DNA of 64,000 nt from NCBI RefSeq assembly GCF_958431955.1, contig NZ_CAUASN010000007.1, positions 1 through 64,000 of the forward strand, written 5' to 3'. The notes beneath the pieces were generated by a model that ran no database searches, had not been told where the DNA came from, and saw only the letters and a list, made by a program, of their open reading frames with translations. Positions 46,094 to 55,100 of this stretch are shown in pieces. This DNA comes from an uncultured Adlercreutzia sp. Its GTDB lineage: Bacteria > Actinomycetota > Coriobacteriia > Coriobacteriales > Eggerthellaceae. Positions within the stretch are counted from its first letter, which is position 1; each line of letters starts with the position of its first letter. The translations under genes and the position numbers were made by a program.

Positions 46094-47185
46094 GTGCTCG
46101 CCGATGTGCCCGCAGGGCTCCAGACGCTTTTCGCCCCGCAGATTCAGCAGTTGGGTATGGCGGAGCGTCCCGTCTCCTTCGGAGGGGCGGCCGTGTTGCC
46201 CGAGACGGTGGGCCGTGGGTTTCTCTGGGTGGCGCCTATTGGCACGGGCTGCTTGCTCAGCATGCACGACTTCGTGCTCGATCGGGAAGTGGAGTTGCAC
46301 GAGTATCCCCTCGCGTCGTGGTGCTTGGGGACGATGACGAAGCCGGTGGCGGCAGTGGCTCCGGTGCCGGATGCCGCCCGCACGATGGTGGCTGATGGCG
46401 AGGGCGCGTTGTCGTTTCGCCAGCAGGCAGGGGAGGTGCGCTTTCCCCTGATGCCGGGTCGGCGGCACCGCTCCACCACGCTGTGCTTTCTGCCCGAGTT
46501 CTTCGATTACGCCTCGGCGCTCACCGGCATCGATGCCGCAGCCATGAAGAGCGCCTTGGCCGATTCAGCGGCCGGTCCGCTGCCTGCCGGCGTCGCACGT
46601 GCGCTTTCCAGCCTGCGTCCGCCCGCGAGCGCTGAGGCGGCCGATCCGCTGCGCTACGGTGCCAAGGTGCTCGAGGCGCTCTCCCTGGTGGTGAGTGCGC
46701 GGGCGGGGGCAACAATCACTTGCGCGGCGGCGCCCGACCTTGGGCCTGCGCTTGACGTTGCCCGCGCATCAGCCGGTGCGCCGCCAGTGCTGGATGGATC
46801 CGCCGCGGCCGCCGAGTCGCTGGTCTTTCGTGCCGAGCGGATCATGGCCGATCGTTTGGCGGACTCGCTGACAGTGGAGGGCCTGGCCCGAGAGCTCTAC
46901 GTGGGGAAGACAACGCTCGCTAACGCCTTTCGCACGGTGCGCGGATGCGGGGCGGCGGAACGGCTCGCGCAGCTGCGCATGGCGCGCGCCCGCGCGTTGC
47001 TGGCGGCGGGCGTGCCTGCAGGGGAATGCGCCTCGCGGGTCGGCTATCGCCACCAAAGCAGCTTCTGTGCCGCCTTCAAACGCGCCTGCGGCCTCACTCC
47101 CGCGGAATACGCCCACGACGCCCGCCGCTGCCTGTCGCCCGCTCGAGTGACTGCGCCCGAGCGGCGCTTCGACGCCGCGTTTTAG
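46094..47185 (+). CDS. AraC-family transcriptional regulator
   Basis: The 363-aa product has an N-terminal ligand or dimerisation region that I cannot assign. A C-terminal AraC double helix-turn-helix covers about residues 260-350 (DSLTVEGLARELYVGKTTLANAF, then GYRHQSSFCAAFKRACGLTPAEY). GTG at 46094 has GGGAGG about six bases upstream; the frame is open about 200 bases further without a site. It sits between two MATE genes, divergent from the first and overlapping the second by four bases tail to tail, so efflux control is the obvious guess. Confidence 0.85.
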   Translation: MLADVPAGLQTLFAPQIQQLGMAERPVSFGGAAVLPETVGRGFLWVAPIGTGCLLSMHDFVLDREVELHEYPLASWCLGTMTKPVAAVAPVPDAARTMVADGEGALSFRQQAGEVRFPLMPGRRHRSTTLCFLPEFFDYASALTGIDAAAMKSALADSAAGPLPAGVARALSSLRPPASAEAADPLRYGAKVLEALSLVVSARAGATITCAAAPDLGPALDVARASAGAPPVLDGSAAAAESLVFRAERIMADRLADSLTVEGLARELYVGKTTLANAFRTVRGCGAAERLAQLRMARARALLAAGVPAGECASRVGYRHQSSFCAAFKRACGLTPAEYAHDARRCLSPARVTAPERRFDAAF

Positions 47186-48552
47186 ACATCCGCCCTGCGC
47201 ATCCAGGCATCGGTGTGGATGCGCAGGCCGTTGGTGAGGGCGCGGCCGCCCATGAGGATGAAGTCGAAGGCGAGCCACAGAAGCGCACTGCGCACGGCGA
47301 TGCTCTGGATGTGGGGCGCGATGCCCAAGGTGAACGCCAGCAGCACGGTAAGATAGACGGCGCTGACGAGCGCGCACGTGCGGGCGAGGTAGCGGAAGTC
47401 GCCCGCGCCGATGAGGATGCCGTCGGCGGCCCACATCCAGCTTTGCAGCGGAAGGGCCGCGCCGGTGATGACCATGCCGAGGCAGGCGAGGTGCTGCACC
47501 TCCGCGTTGGGGCTGAAGAGCTGCGGGGCCGCAAAGCCCAAGATCGCGAACAGCAGGCCGGCGACGGTTCCCACGCCAAGGCCGGCGCGCAGCGTGAGGC
47601 GCGTGAGACTGCGCGCCTTCGCCCATCGGGCCGCTCCCAGCTCGGCTCCCACGAGGGTCTGGCCCGCGATGGCCACCGCGTCGAGCATGTTCGCCATGAA
47701 GTTCCACGAAGCGTTCACCACCTGGTAGCCCGCGAGCACCTCGGTGCCCATCGACGCGGCGGCCACCACCGTGCCGACGAGGCCGCAGCGCAGCGCCAGG
47801 GTGCGCGCGAACAGCGGCAGCCCGTCGCGGCCCGCGCCCGCAATGCCGGCCCAGCGGGGCGCAAGGCCCATCTGCTGCTGGCGCGCCCAGCGCACAATGG
47901 GCACCAGGAGGGCGAGCCCCATGAACCACTGGGCGATAAAGGTGGCGAAGCCGGATCCGCCCACGCCCCAGCCGAGCACGATAACGAACAGCACGTCCAA
48001 AACCGTGTTGAGCACGGCGCCGGCAACGGCCGCCGCCAGGGTGATGCCCACTTTCTGGAGCCCGCGGTACAGCCCGTTGGCGGCGTACACCAACAGCATT
48101 CCCGGCGCGCCCAGCACCACGGCCCGCGTGTAGGCCACCGCTTGGGAAAGGTCGTCGCCCCGGCCTCCGAGCAGCCAGCAGAGCGGCTCGGCTGCCGCGA
48201 ACAGGCCCGCGGCGAGGACGGTGCCGATTGCGAGGGCCAGCCACAGGCCGTCGATGCCCGCCTGCAGCCCCTCGCGCCTACGGCCAGCTCCGAAGAGCCG
48301 TGCCACCTGGGAGGTGGTCGCGTACGCCAGGAAGACGCAGAGGCCCACGGCGGTCAGGATGATGGTCGAGCCGAGGGCGAGCCCGGCAAGGGCGCTCTCT
48401 CCCACATGGCCGACGATGGCGGTGTCGATGAGGATAAAGGCCGGCTCGGCGATCAGCTGCCCGAACGTCGGCACCGCAAGCGCCAGAAGGGCTCCTGCGG
48501 TTTTCGCGGTGCCGGGGGCGCGGCGGGTGTTGTCCGGGGAAGATTGCTTCAT
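47182..48552 (-). CDS. MATE-family efflux transporter, DinF-like
   Basis: The 456-aa product has twelve hydrophobic segments with the DinF-branch signature DTAIVGHVGESALAGLALGS near the N-terminus. It belongs to a different MATE branch from the gene at 44480. No ribosome site precedes the ATG; a minus-strand TATACT (48564-48559) lies only six bases before it, suggesting a leaderless transcript. The 3' end overlaps the AraC gene by four bases. Substrate unknown. Confidence 0.91.
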   Translation of the reverse strand: MKQSSPDNTRRAPGTAKTAGALLALAVPTFGQLIAEPAFILIDTAIVGHVGESALAGLALGSTIILTAVGLCVFLAYATTSQVARLFGAGRRREGLQAGIDGLWLALAIGTVLAAGLFAAAEPLCWLLGGRGDDLSQAVAYTRAVVLGAPGMLLVYAANGLYRGLQKVGITLAAAVAGAVLNTVLDVLFVIVLGWGVGGSGFATFIAQWFMGLALLVPIVRWARQQQMGLAPRWAGIAGAGRDGLPLFARTLALRCGLVGTVVAAASMGTEVLAGYQVVNASWNFMANMLDAVAIAGQTLVGAELGAARWAKARSLTRLTLRAGLGVGTVAGLLFAILGFAAPQLFSPNAEVQHLACLGMVITGAALPLQSWMWAADGILIGAGDFRYLARTCALVSAVYLTVLLAFTLGIAPHIQSIAVRSALLWLAFDFILMGGRALTNGLRIHTDAWMRRADV

Positions 48553-48558
48553 GGGCCG

Positions 48559-48564
48559 AGTATA
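48559..48564 (-). promoter_or_regulatory. -10 box giving a probable leaderless MATE transcript
   Basis: TATACT on the minus strand is followed by CGGCCC and then the ATG of the DinF-like gene at 48552. Start-site distance predicts transcription beginning at the start codon. The -35 region is not recognisable. Confidence 0.5.
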
Positions 48565-48613
48565 ACAGTATTCAGGGGAGGCTCTTGCGTTGCCCGGCGC
48601 GCTGCGGGAGAGC

Positions 48614-48643
48614 GTGACGAGGATGCGGGGAGTGTGCTACAAT
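48614..48643 (+). promoter_or_regulatory. Promoter of the antisense RNA
   Basis: GTGACG (48614-48619, four of six) and TACAAT (48638-48643, five of six) are 18 bases apart. Transcription would begin near 48650 and run toward, and opposite to, the small toxin gene. Confidence 0.6.
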
Positions 48644-48649
48644 GCTTTC

Positions 48650-48752
48650 TGCCTAAAGAAGGGCGCCCCGAACGGAACGCCCTTCGGCGAGGGTGCCTAG
48701 TCCTCGTCGTTGTGATTGGAGTTCCCGCCATTATTTGGCGGGTTCTCTTTTT
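48650..48752 (+). ncRNA. Putative type I antitoxin RNA antisense to the toxin 3' end
   Basis: A transcript of about 100 nt is predicted from the promoter at 48614-48643 to an intrinsic terminator at 48724-48752 (stem CCCGCCA and TGGCGGG, 5-base loop, then TTCTCTTTTT). It would be complementary to the last 56 bases of the toxin coding region and its 3' UTR. No coding capacity is seen. This convergent 3' overlap is the arrangement of TxpA/RatA-type systems. The 3' half of the RNA is the antisense of the toxin C-terminus. Both ends are predictions. Confidence 0.6.
48654..48685 (-). terminator. Terminator of the small toxin gene
   Basis: On the minus strand GAAGGGCG and CGCCCTTC form an 8-bp stem with a 12-base loop, followed by TTT. 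It lies 12 bases after the toxin stop codon. On the plus strand the same hairpin would be the 5' stem of the antisense RNA. Confidence 0.6.
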
Positions 48753-48825
48753 GTAGCGCCAAAAGGGCTACAATGAAAGTGGCAGCCCCAATCACGACTT
48801 GGGCTAAGGCCAGCGCTTCGCTCAT
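48697..48825 (-). CDS. Small hydrophobic peptide, holin-like type I toxin
   Basis: The 42-aa product starts MSEALALAQVVIGAATF, continues IVALLALQ through one membrane helix (about residues 8-26), and ends with a short hydrophilic tail rich in Asn and Asp. This plan (M-x2-EAL, one helix, charged tail) is that of holin-like type I toxins, which damage the membrane when overproduced. GAGAGGGGG lies about 8 bases before this ATG; an ATG two codons earlier (48831) is the alternative. A minus-strand TATGCT lies at 48854-48849. The predicted antisense RNA overlaps its 3' end. It is far below usual gene-calling length. Confidence 0.68.
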   Translation of the reverse strand: MSEALALAQVVIGAATFIVALLALQKENPPNNGGNSNHNDED

Positions 48826-48939
48826 CTGCATCACCCCCTCTCGTAGCTAGCATAGTGTGGGGGTGCGTGCAGTGGGCTGAGTGCTCCCTGCGTGGGATAG
48901 TATACCATACAAATGTTCGTAGATTGGTGAGAATTCGAT

Positions 48940-49365
48940 ATGTACGGATTGAAGACCGAGAGCAGCTTCGACGCCTCTCATTTCCTGACCGATTACCATG
49001 GCAAGTGCGAGAACCTGCACGGGCACCGCTGGCGCGTGGTGGCCTATCTGGAGGTGGAGCGCCTGCAGACCGAGGGCACCTGCAAGGACATGGTGGTGGA
49101 CTTCGGCGACTTCAAGGCCGCCGTGCGCGCGCTGACCGACCGGCTCGACCACCACTTCATCATCGAGGAGGGCTCCCTTGCCCCCGATACCCTCGCCTGC
49201 CTGGAGCGCGAGGGTTTCGCGCTGTTCACCGTGCCCTTCCGCACCACGGCCGAGAATCTCGCGAAGTGGTTCTTCGACGAGCTGGCCGCCCAGGGCCTGC
49301 CCGTGTCGCAGGTGGACGTGTACGAGACGCCGAACAACTGCGCCTACTACCGGGAGCAGCGCTAG
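48940..49365 (+). CDS. queD: 6-carboxy-5,6,7,8-tetrahydropterin synthase
   Basis: QueD converts dihydroneopterin triphosphate to carboxytetrahydropterin, an early step to queuosine. The 141-aa product has the zinc histidines H14, H27 and H29 (FDASHFL and LHGHRW) and the catalytic Cys23 in KCENLHGH. Acidic/His residues of the second half (DRLDHHF) complete the site. GGTGAG lies before the ATG. It opens a tight queD-queE-queC-queF operon. No preQ1 riboswitch-like C-rich loop is visible upstream. Confidence 0.95.
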   Translation: MYGLKTESSFDASHFLTDYHGKCENLHGHRWRVVAYLEVERLQTEGTCKDMVVDFGDFKAAVRALTDRLDHHFIIEEGSLAPDTLACLEREGFALFTVPFRTTAENLAKWFFDELAAQGLPVSQVDVYETPNNCAYYREQR

Positions 49366-49368
49366 GCC

Positions 49369-50154
49369 ATGGTACCCGAGGAAGAGAACGACGGCCTGCT
49401 GGATGCCGAGCGGCACCAGGCGCGGCATACCATCGCGGCCCGGGCGCAGCTGTTCCCCGTGGCCGAGAAGTTCGTGAGCTTGAACGGGGAGGGACTCGCC
49501 GCCGGGCGCCCTGCGGCCTTCATCCGGTTCGCGGGCTGCAACATGTGGTGCACCTACTGCGACACGCGCTGGGCGAACCACCCGCTGGTGGAGGTGGAGG
49601 GCTGGAGCGTGCCGAACCTCGTGGAATGGGTGGCCGAGACGGGCGTGTCGTGCGTGACGCTTACCGGCGGCGAGCCGCTTCTGCAGCCCTACCTGCCCGA
49701 TCTGGTGCAGGCGCTGCTGGCGGTGAGCGACCCGCGTCCCCTGCGCGTGGAAATCGAGACCAACGGCTCGCGCGACGTGGCCCCCATGGCGCACCTGCGC
49801 GAGGTCGCCGCCGAGGCGGGGCTGCCCGGCAGCCTGCACTTCACGGTAGATTGGAAGACCCCCGGCGCCGGCGAGGCCGTCTCGGCGGCCATGATGCGCG
49901 AGAACTACGATTTGCTGGACATGCGCGACGCGGTGAAGTTCGTCGTGGCCAGCACAGACGACCTGGCCTTCATGGAAGCGCGGGCCGACGAGGCGGGGCT
50001 GTGGGACCGCTGCCAGGTGCTCGTGAGCCCCGTGTGGGGCGCCATCGAGCCGGCCGAGATCGCAGCCTACCTCATCGAGCACGGCCTCGACCGCGCCCGC
50101 TTGCAGCTGCAGCTGCACAAGATCCTCTGGCCGAACGAGACGAAAGGCGTGTGA
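49369..50154 (+). CDS. queE: 7-carboxy-7-deazaguanine synthase (radical SAM)
   Basis: QueE rearranges carboxytetrahydropterin to 7-carboxy-7-deazaguanine with SAM and Mg2+. The 261-aa product has the radical SAM cluster motif C57-x3-C61-x2-C64 (FAGCNMWCTYCDTRWA), TLTGGEPLLQP for SAM binding and VEIETNGSRDV. It starts three bases after queD and overlaps the queC start by one base (TGATG), so translation is coupled. Confidence 0.95.
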   Translation: MVPEEENDGLLDAERHQARHTIAARAQLFPVAEKFVSLNGEGLAAGRPAAFIRFAGCNMWCTYCDTRWANHPLVEVEGWSVPNLVEWVAETGVSCVTLTGGEPLLQPYLPDLVQALLAVSDPRPLRVEIETNGSRDVAPMAHLREVAAEAGLPGSLHFTVDWKTPGAGEAVSAAMMRENYDLLDMRDAVKFVVASTDDLAFMEARADEAGLWDRCQVLVSPVWGAIEPAEIAAYLIEHGLDRARLQLQLHKILWPNETKGV

Positions 50155-50867
50155 TGGCTGGCAATCGAAAGGCGCTCGTGCTGTGCTCGGGTGGGGTGGA
50201 CTCCACGACGCTTCTGGCCCGGGCCGTGGCGAAATACGGCGCCGAGAACGTGTACGCGCTCTCCATCAGCTACGGGCAGAAACACGCACGCGAGATAGAG
50301 GCGGCCCGGGCCGTGGCGGCCCACTACGGCGTGCAGCAGCGCTCCCTCGATCTGGGCGCCATCTTCGCCGACAGCTCCTGCTCGCTTTTGTCCCATTCCG
50401 ATGCGGCGCTGCCGACAGGCACCTATGCCGAGCAGCAGGCCGAAGGCGGGGAAGGCGAGCCGGTGAGCACCTACGTGCCCTTCCGCAACGGGCTCTTCCT
50501 GTCATCGGCGGCCTCCATGGCGCTCTCGCTCGGCTGCGAGGCGGTGTGCTACGGCGCCCACCACGATGACGTGGCCGGCAATGCCTATCCGGATTGCTCG
50601 GTGGAATTCGTGGAAGCCATGAACCGCGCCATCGTGGAGGGCACGGGCGGCGAGCTGCGGCTGGAGGCGCCCTTCGTGCGCCTGACCAAGGCCGACATCG
50701 TGCGCGAGGGGTTGGCCCTCGGCGTTCCCTATGAGCTCACCTGGTCGTGCTACGAGGGTGGTGAGGCGCCCTGCGGCGTATGCGCCACCTGTTTGGATCG
50801 CGCCGCCGCCTTCGCCGCCAACGGCGTGGAGGACCCGGCGCTGGCAACCGGCATTACGAGAGGATAG
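50154..50867 (+). CDS. queC: 7-cyano-7-deazaguanine (preQ0) synthase
   Basis: QueC uses ATP and ammonia to turn carboxydeazaguanine into preQ0. The 237-aa product has the PP-loop SGGVDSTTLL (about 12-21), YVPFRNGLFLS, AVCYGAHHDD and the C-terminal zinc cluster CYEGGEAPCGVCATCLDR. The ATG shares its A with the queE stop; much longer upstream readings of this frame are non-coding. It is followed three bases later by queF. Confidence 0.96.
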   Translation: MAGNRKALVLCSGGVDSTTLLARAVAKYGAENVYALSISYGQKHAREIEAARAVAAHYGVQQRSLDLGAIFADSSCSLLSHSDAALPTGTYAEQQAEGGEGEPVSTYVPFRNGLFLSSAASMALSLGCEAVCYGAHHDDVAGNAYPDCSVEFVEAMNRAIVEGTGGELRLEAPFVRLTKADIVREGLALGVPYELTWSCYEGGEAPCGVCATCLDRAAAFAANGVEDPALATGITRG

Positions 50868-50870
50868 CCT

Positions 50871-51794
50871 ATGAAACCGATGGAAATGGCCGAGGTGCTC
50901 TTCGGCGGCGAGGATGATGTCGAAGGTGCCGAGGAGACGGCGCCCGAGGGCTCGGTGGACTCATCGGCGTTCGCGGCCATCGCGGCGCACTTGGAGCGCG
51001 GCGAGGCCCCGGCGAAGAAGAAGGCCGCTCCCGCGAAGCCGAAGCTCGGCGAGCCCATGGATTTGGCCGCGGCCCGCGAGGAGGGCCTGCGCACGGCCAC
51101 AGCACCCCAGCACTACGTGGACGCGGTGAAGCGCCAGAAGATCGCCGAGGGCACGGCGAAGAAGGCCAAGGCATCGGCCGCGGCCGCCGACATCCCGGCG
51201 AAGGGCGCCAAGGCGTCGGCCCCCGCTCCGAAGGCGGCGAAGGCCCCGGCGAAGAAGAAGGCCGCCGCGTCCAAGACGCCCCGCACCGCTGCTTCTGGGC
51301 GCGACGAGGACGAGACGCGCGCCGGCGGCGTGACGCACCTGGGCAGCCAGGGCACGCAGTACCCCACCGACTACGACCCCACCGTGCTCGAGACCTTCGA
51401 GAACAAGCACCCGGACAACGACTACTTCGTGAAGTTCAACTGCCCGGAGTTCACGAGCCTGTGCCCCATCACCGGCCAGCCCGACTTCGCCACTATCTAC
51501 ATCTCCTACGTGCCCGGCGAGCGCATGGTGGAGTCCAAGAGCCTGAAGCTGTACCTGTTCAGCTTCCGCAACCACGGCGATTTCCACGAGGATTGCATGA
51601 ACATCATCATGAAGGACCTCATCGACCTCATGGATCCGAAGTACATCGAGGTGTGGGGCAAGTTCACCCCGCGCGGCGGCATCTCCATCGATCCGTACTG
51701 CAACTACGGTCGTCCCGGCACGCCGTGGGAGAAAGTGGCCTGGCAGCGCCTGACCCAGCACGACATGTACCCCGAGAAAGTGGACAACCGTTAG
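50871..51794 (+). CDS. queF: PreQ0 reductase QueF with long N-terminal extension
   Basis: QueF reduces the nitrile of preQ0 to the amine preQ1 with NADPH. Residues from about 160 form a complete unimodular Que[16 protein letters not shown], the catalytic Cys198 and Asp205 in [38 protein letters not shown] and [11 protein letters not shown]. Residues 1-158 are an added low-complexity region, acidic first and then Lys/Ala/Pro-rich ([28 protein letters not shown]). That doubles the usual length of about 150 aa. No alternative start with a ribosome site occurs near the domain. It ends the queuosine operon. Tgt and QueA are not in the window. Confidence 0.93.
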   Translation: MKPMEMAEVLFGGEDDVEGAEETAPEGSVDSSAFAAIAAHLERGEAPAKKKAAPAKPKLGEPMDLAAAREEGLRTATAPQHYVDAVKRQKIAEGTAKKAKASAAAADIPAKGAKASAPAPKAAKAPAKKKAAASKTPRTAASGRDEDETRAGGVTHLGSQGTQYPTDYDPTVLETFENKHPDNDYFVKFNCPEFTSLCPITGQPDFATIYISYVPGERMVESKSLKLYLFSFRNHGDFHEDCMNIIMKDLIDLMDPKYIEVWGKFTPRGGISIDPYCNYGRPGTPWEKVAWQRLTQHDMYPEKVDNR

Positions 51795-51839
51795 ATGGAC
51801 ACGCTTCCAGCCCAGCTGCAGCCGAACGCTGCCGGGCCC

Positions 51840-51969
51840 AGCCAAAAACGGCCCCAATGTATGGGTATGCTGCGGTGAACAAAAATAGTCCAAGCACCTG
51901 ATCTGGGGTTATGCGAAACGCGCATTCGCTGGAAGGCAAGCAATCCATACATTGGGGCCGTTTTTGGCT
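51840..51969. repeat. 130-base element with perfect 25-base inverted repeats
   Basis: The arm at 51840-51864 (starts AGCCAAAAACGGCCCC, ends GTATGG) is the exact reverse complement of 51945-51969. The spacer is 80 bases. Each strand reads stem then TTTTT, so it could act as a bidirectional terminator after queF despite the large loop. An 11-mer AACGGCCCCAA of the left arm recurs at 51972-51982 just outside. It may be a small non-autonomous mobile element. The rest of the 341-base gap (51795-52135) has no other clear feature. Confidence 0.8.
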
Positions 51970-52135
51970 TCAACGGCCCCAAAGTCCCTTCTGGCGGCGT
52001 GCCCGCCGCACCGTCGTCGCTTCCCGTGTTCTGTGGATTGTAACGAGCGCGCCTGTGGCGGTGACAGGCGGGGTGCTTTGTGCGAAAATGGACGGCAAGA
52101 CACAAGAGTTTGAGCATGTTAGGTAGCCTGTCACC

Positions 52136-55100
52136 ATGACCGCCCAGTTCAGCATCAGGGAAGCCGACCCCGCCGTCGTGGCACGTCTCCAGCACGACCT
52201 GGGGCTGCCCCGCTTCATCGCCGCCACGCTCGTCGGCCGCGGCATCACCACGGTGCGCGCCGCCAAGCGCTTCCTCTCGCCGTCGCTCGACCGCGACTGG
52301 GCGAATCCCTACGACATCCCCGGCCTCGCCGAGGTGGCCGACGGCCTCATCGCCGCCATCAAGGCGAAGAAGCGCATCGTCGTGTTCGGCGACTTCGACC
52401 TGGACGGCATCTCGGCCACCACGGTGCTCACCCGGGGTTTGCGCGCGCTCGGCGCGTGCGCCTTCCCCTTCATCCCGCGGCGCTTCGAGGAGGGCTACGG
52501 CATCACCGCGGCCGCCTTCGAGCGGGCCCGCGAGCTTTCCCCCGACGTGATCGTCACCGTGGATTGCGGCATCGCCTGCAAGCACGAGGTGGCCGAGATC
52601 GTGAAGACGGGTATCGAGGTGTACATCACCGACCACCACGAGGCGGCCGACCTGGTGCCCGAGGACGTGTGCGTGGCCGACCCGAAGATGCACCCCGGAT
52701 GCCCGAGCGCCATCCTGGCCGGCGTGGGCGTGGCCTTAAAGCTCGTGCAGATGATGGGCTCGCGCCTGGGGTTCCCGCATCTGTGGCGCAGCTACACCGA
52801 CTTCGCCACGCTGGGCACCGTGGCCGATCTCATGCCCATGCGCGACGAGAACCGGGCGCTCGTGGCCGACGGGCTCTCCCGTATGAACGAGAACCCGCGC
52901 CCCTGCATCGCGGCGCTTCTGGCCACCACCGGCCAGGCCGGCAAGCCCATGAGCGCCACGAACCTGTCGTTCTCGCTCATCCCGCGGCTGAACGCCGCCG
53001 GGCGCATGGGCAATGCCGATCTGGCGCTCGATCTGCTCATGTGCGACAACTACGCCGAGTGCTGCACCATGGCCGAGGCGCTCGAGGACGTGAACAACCA
53101 GCGCCGCGCCATCGAGGCTGAGCTGTCGGACATCGCCCGCGCCCAGGCCGGCGAGATCTACCACGGCCAGCGGGCGCTCGTGGTAGCCGGCGAGGGTTGG
53201 CACGAGGGCGTGAAGGGCATCGTGGCCTCGCGGCTCGTGAACACCTACGGCGTGCCGTCGCTTTTGTTCACGGTGGACGGCGACGAGGCCCGCGGCAGCG
53301 GCCGGTCCGTGGGCAACGTGAACCTGTTCGAGGCGGTGGAGTCGCTCTCGCACCTCACCACCCGCTTCGGGGGCCACGGGGCGGCGGTGGGCGTGACCAT
53401 CCCCACGAAGAATCTGAAGAAGTTCGCCGAGGGCTTGGACTCCTACATGCAGAAGCTTCCCGAGGCGGCCTTCCATCCCATGACCTGCGTGGACGCGGCG
53501 GTGGACCTCTCCGAGCTGACCCTTGATACCGTGGCGCTCGTGGATCGGCTCGCTCCCTTCGGCCAGGAGAACCCCCAGCCGGTGTACTTGGCCCGTAACG
53601 TCACCCTCGTGAACACGCGCGCCGTGGGCCAGGGCAAGGACCACTTCGCCTGCACGCTCACCAACGGGCGCGCCTCGGTGGCGGGCATCATGTTCCACTG
53701 CCCGGCCATCGACGCCCTGCTCGTGAACGACGCGGTGGTGGACGCCGCCTTCACGGTGCAGATAGACGAGTGGCGCGGCCGCCATTCGGTGAAGGCGATG
53801 CTGGAGGCGGTGGCCCCGGCGCGCACCTGCTGCGCCCTGGAGGCCTGCCTCGATCCCGACGCGCTCGCCTTCTTCGCCGACAAGTTCGCCGAGTCCGACG
53901 AGGACCTGCTCGCCGCCGAGGTCGCCGACGAGGACGCGCCCGCGGGCGAGCCCGGCTTGGCCGAGCGCCGCCGGAAGTGGGAGGGGGTGGCCGCCCGCGA
54001 TCCGAAGGGCCTCGAGGCCGCCGTCATCGAGGCCATCATCGGGAAGGCCTCGCTGCACCCGGCCCAGCGCCAGATCTTGGACGCGCTCGCGGCCGACCGC
54101 TCCACCTTCGCCGTCATGGCCACCGGCCGCGGCAAGTCGCTGTGCTTCCAGGTGCACGCCGCCGTGCGCGCCCTCATGTCCCACGACGCGAGCCTGTTCA
54201 TCTACCCGCTGCGCGCGCTCATCGCCGACCAGGTGTTCCACCTGCGCGCGAGCCTCGAGCGCTTCGGGGTGGCCAGCGCCGTCATCACCGGCGAGTCCAC
54301 GCCCGAGGAGCGCGCCCGGGTGTACGCGGGCCTGGCCGACGGCACCATCGACATCGTGCTCACCACGCCGGAGTACCTCATGTTCCACACCGACGAGCTG
54401 GCCGCCTCCGGGCGCATCAAGTTCGTGGTGGTGGACGAGGCGCACCACATCGGCCAGGCCAAGGCCGGCCAGCGCGTGGCCTACACCCAGCTCGGCCATG
54501 CGCTTGCGCGCCTTGGCGCGCCTACGGTGCTCGCGGTGACGGCCACGGCCAACGACGACATCGCCGATGATATCGATGCGGTGCTTCCCGTGCGCGAGTC
54601 GGTCATCGACGAGACGGCCCGCGAGAACCTGTTCGTGGACGACCAGCGCAACATCTCGCACCGCGACGACTATCTGGCGAGCCTCGTGGCCACCGGCGAG
54701 AAGACCGTCGTCTATGTGAACTCCCGCGAGCATTCGGTGGCCCTCGCGCGCCTGTTGCGCCGCCGCGTGCCCCAGCTCGCTTGCCTTATCGGCTTCTACA
54801 ACGCCGGGCTCTCCCGCGCCGAGCGCAAGCGTGTGGAAGAGCTGTTCCGCAACGACGACTTGAAGGTGCTCGTGGCCACCTCGGCCTTTGGGGAAGGGGT
54901 GGACATTCCCAACATCCGGCACGTGGTGCTGTATCATCTGCCCTTCAGCGATGTGGAGTTCAACCAGATGAGCGGCCGGGCCGGGCGCGACGGCAAGCCG
55001 GCGTGGGTGCATCTGCTCTACGGGCGGGGGGATGCGGCCCTAAACGAGCGCATCCTGGCCGAGGCCACGCCCGACCACGACGTGATGGCCCAGGTGTACC

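Noticed and set aside
48697..48825. Phage holin remnant
   Set aside because: No other phage gene is present, and the antisense promoter and terminator fit a type I toxin better.
48840..48939. Possible preQ1 riboswitch before queD
   Set aside because: No short hairpin with a C-rich loop followed by an A-rich tail can be drawn; the region is the promoter of the toxin gene and queD.
48855..50153. Long in-frame extension upstream of queC
   Set aside because: It crosses queD and queE in another frame; the TGATG overlap fixes the queC start at 50154.
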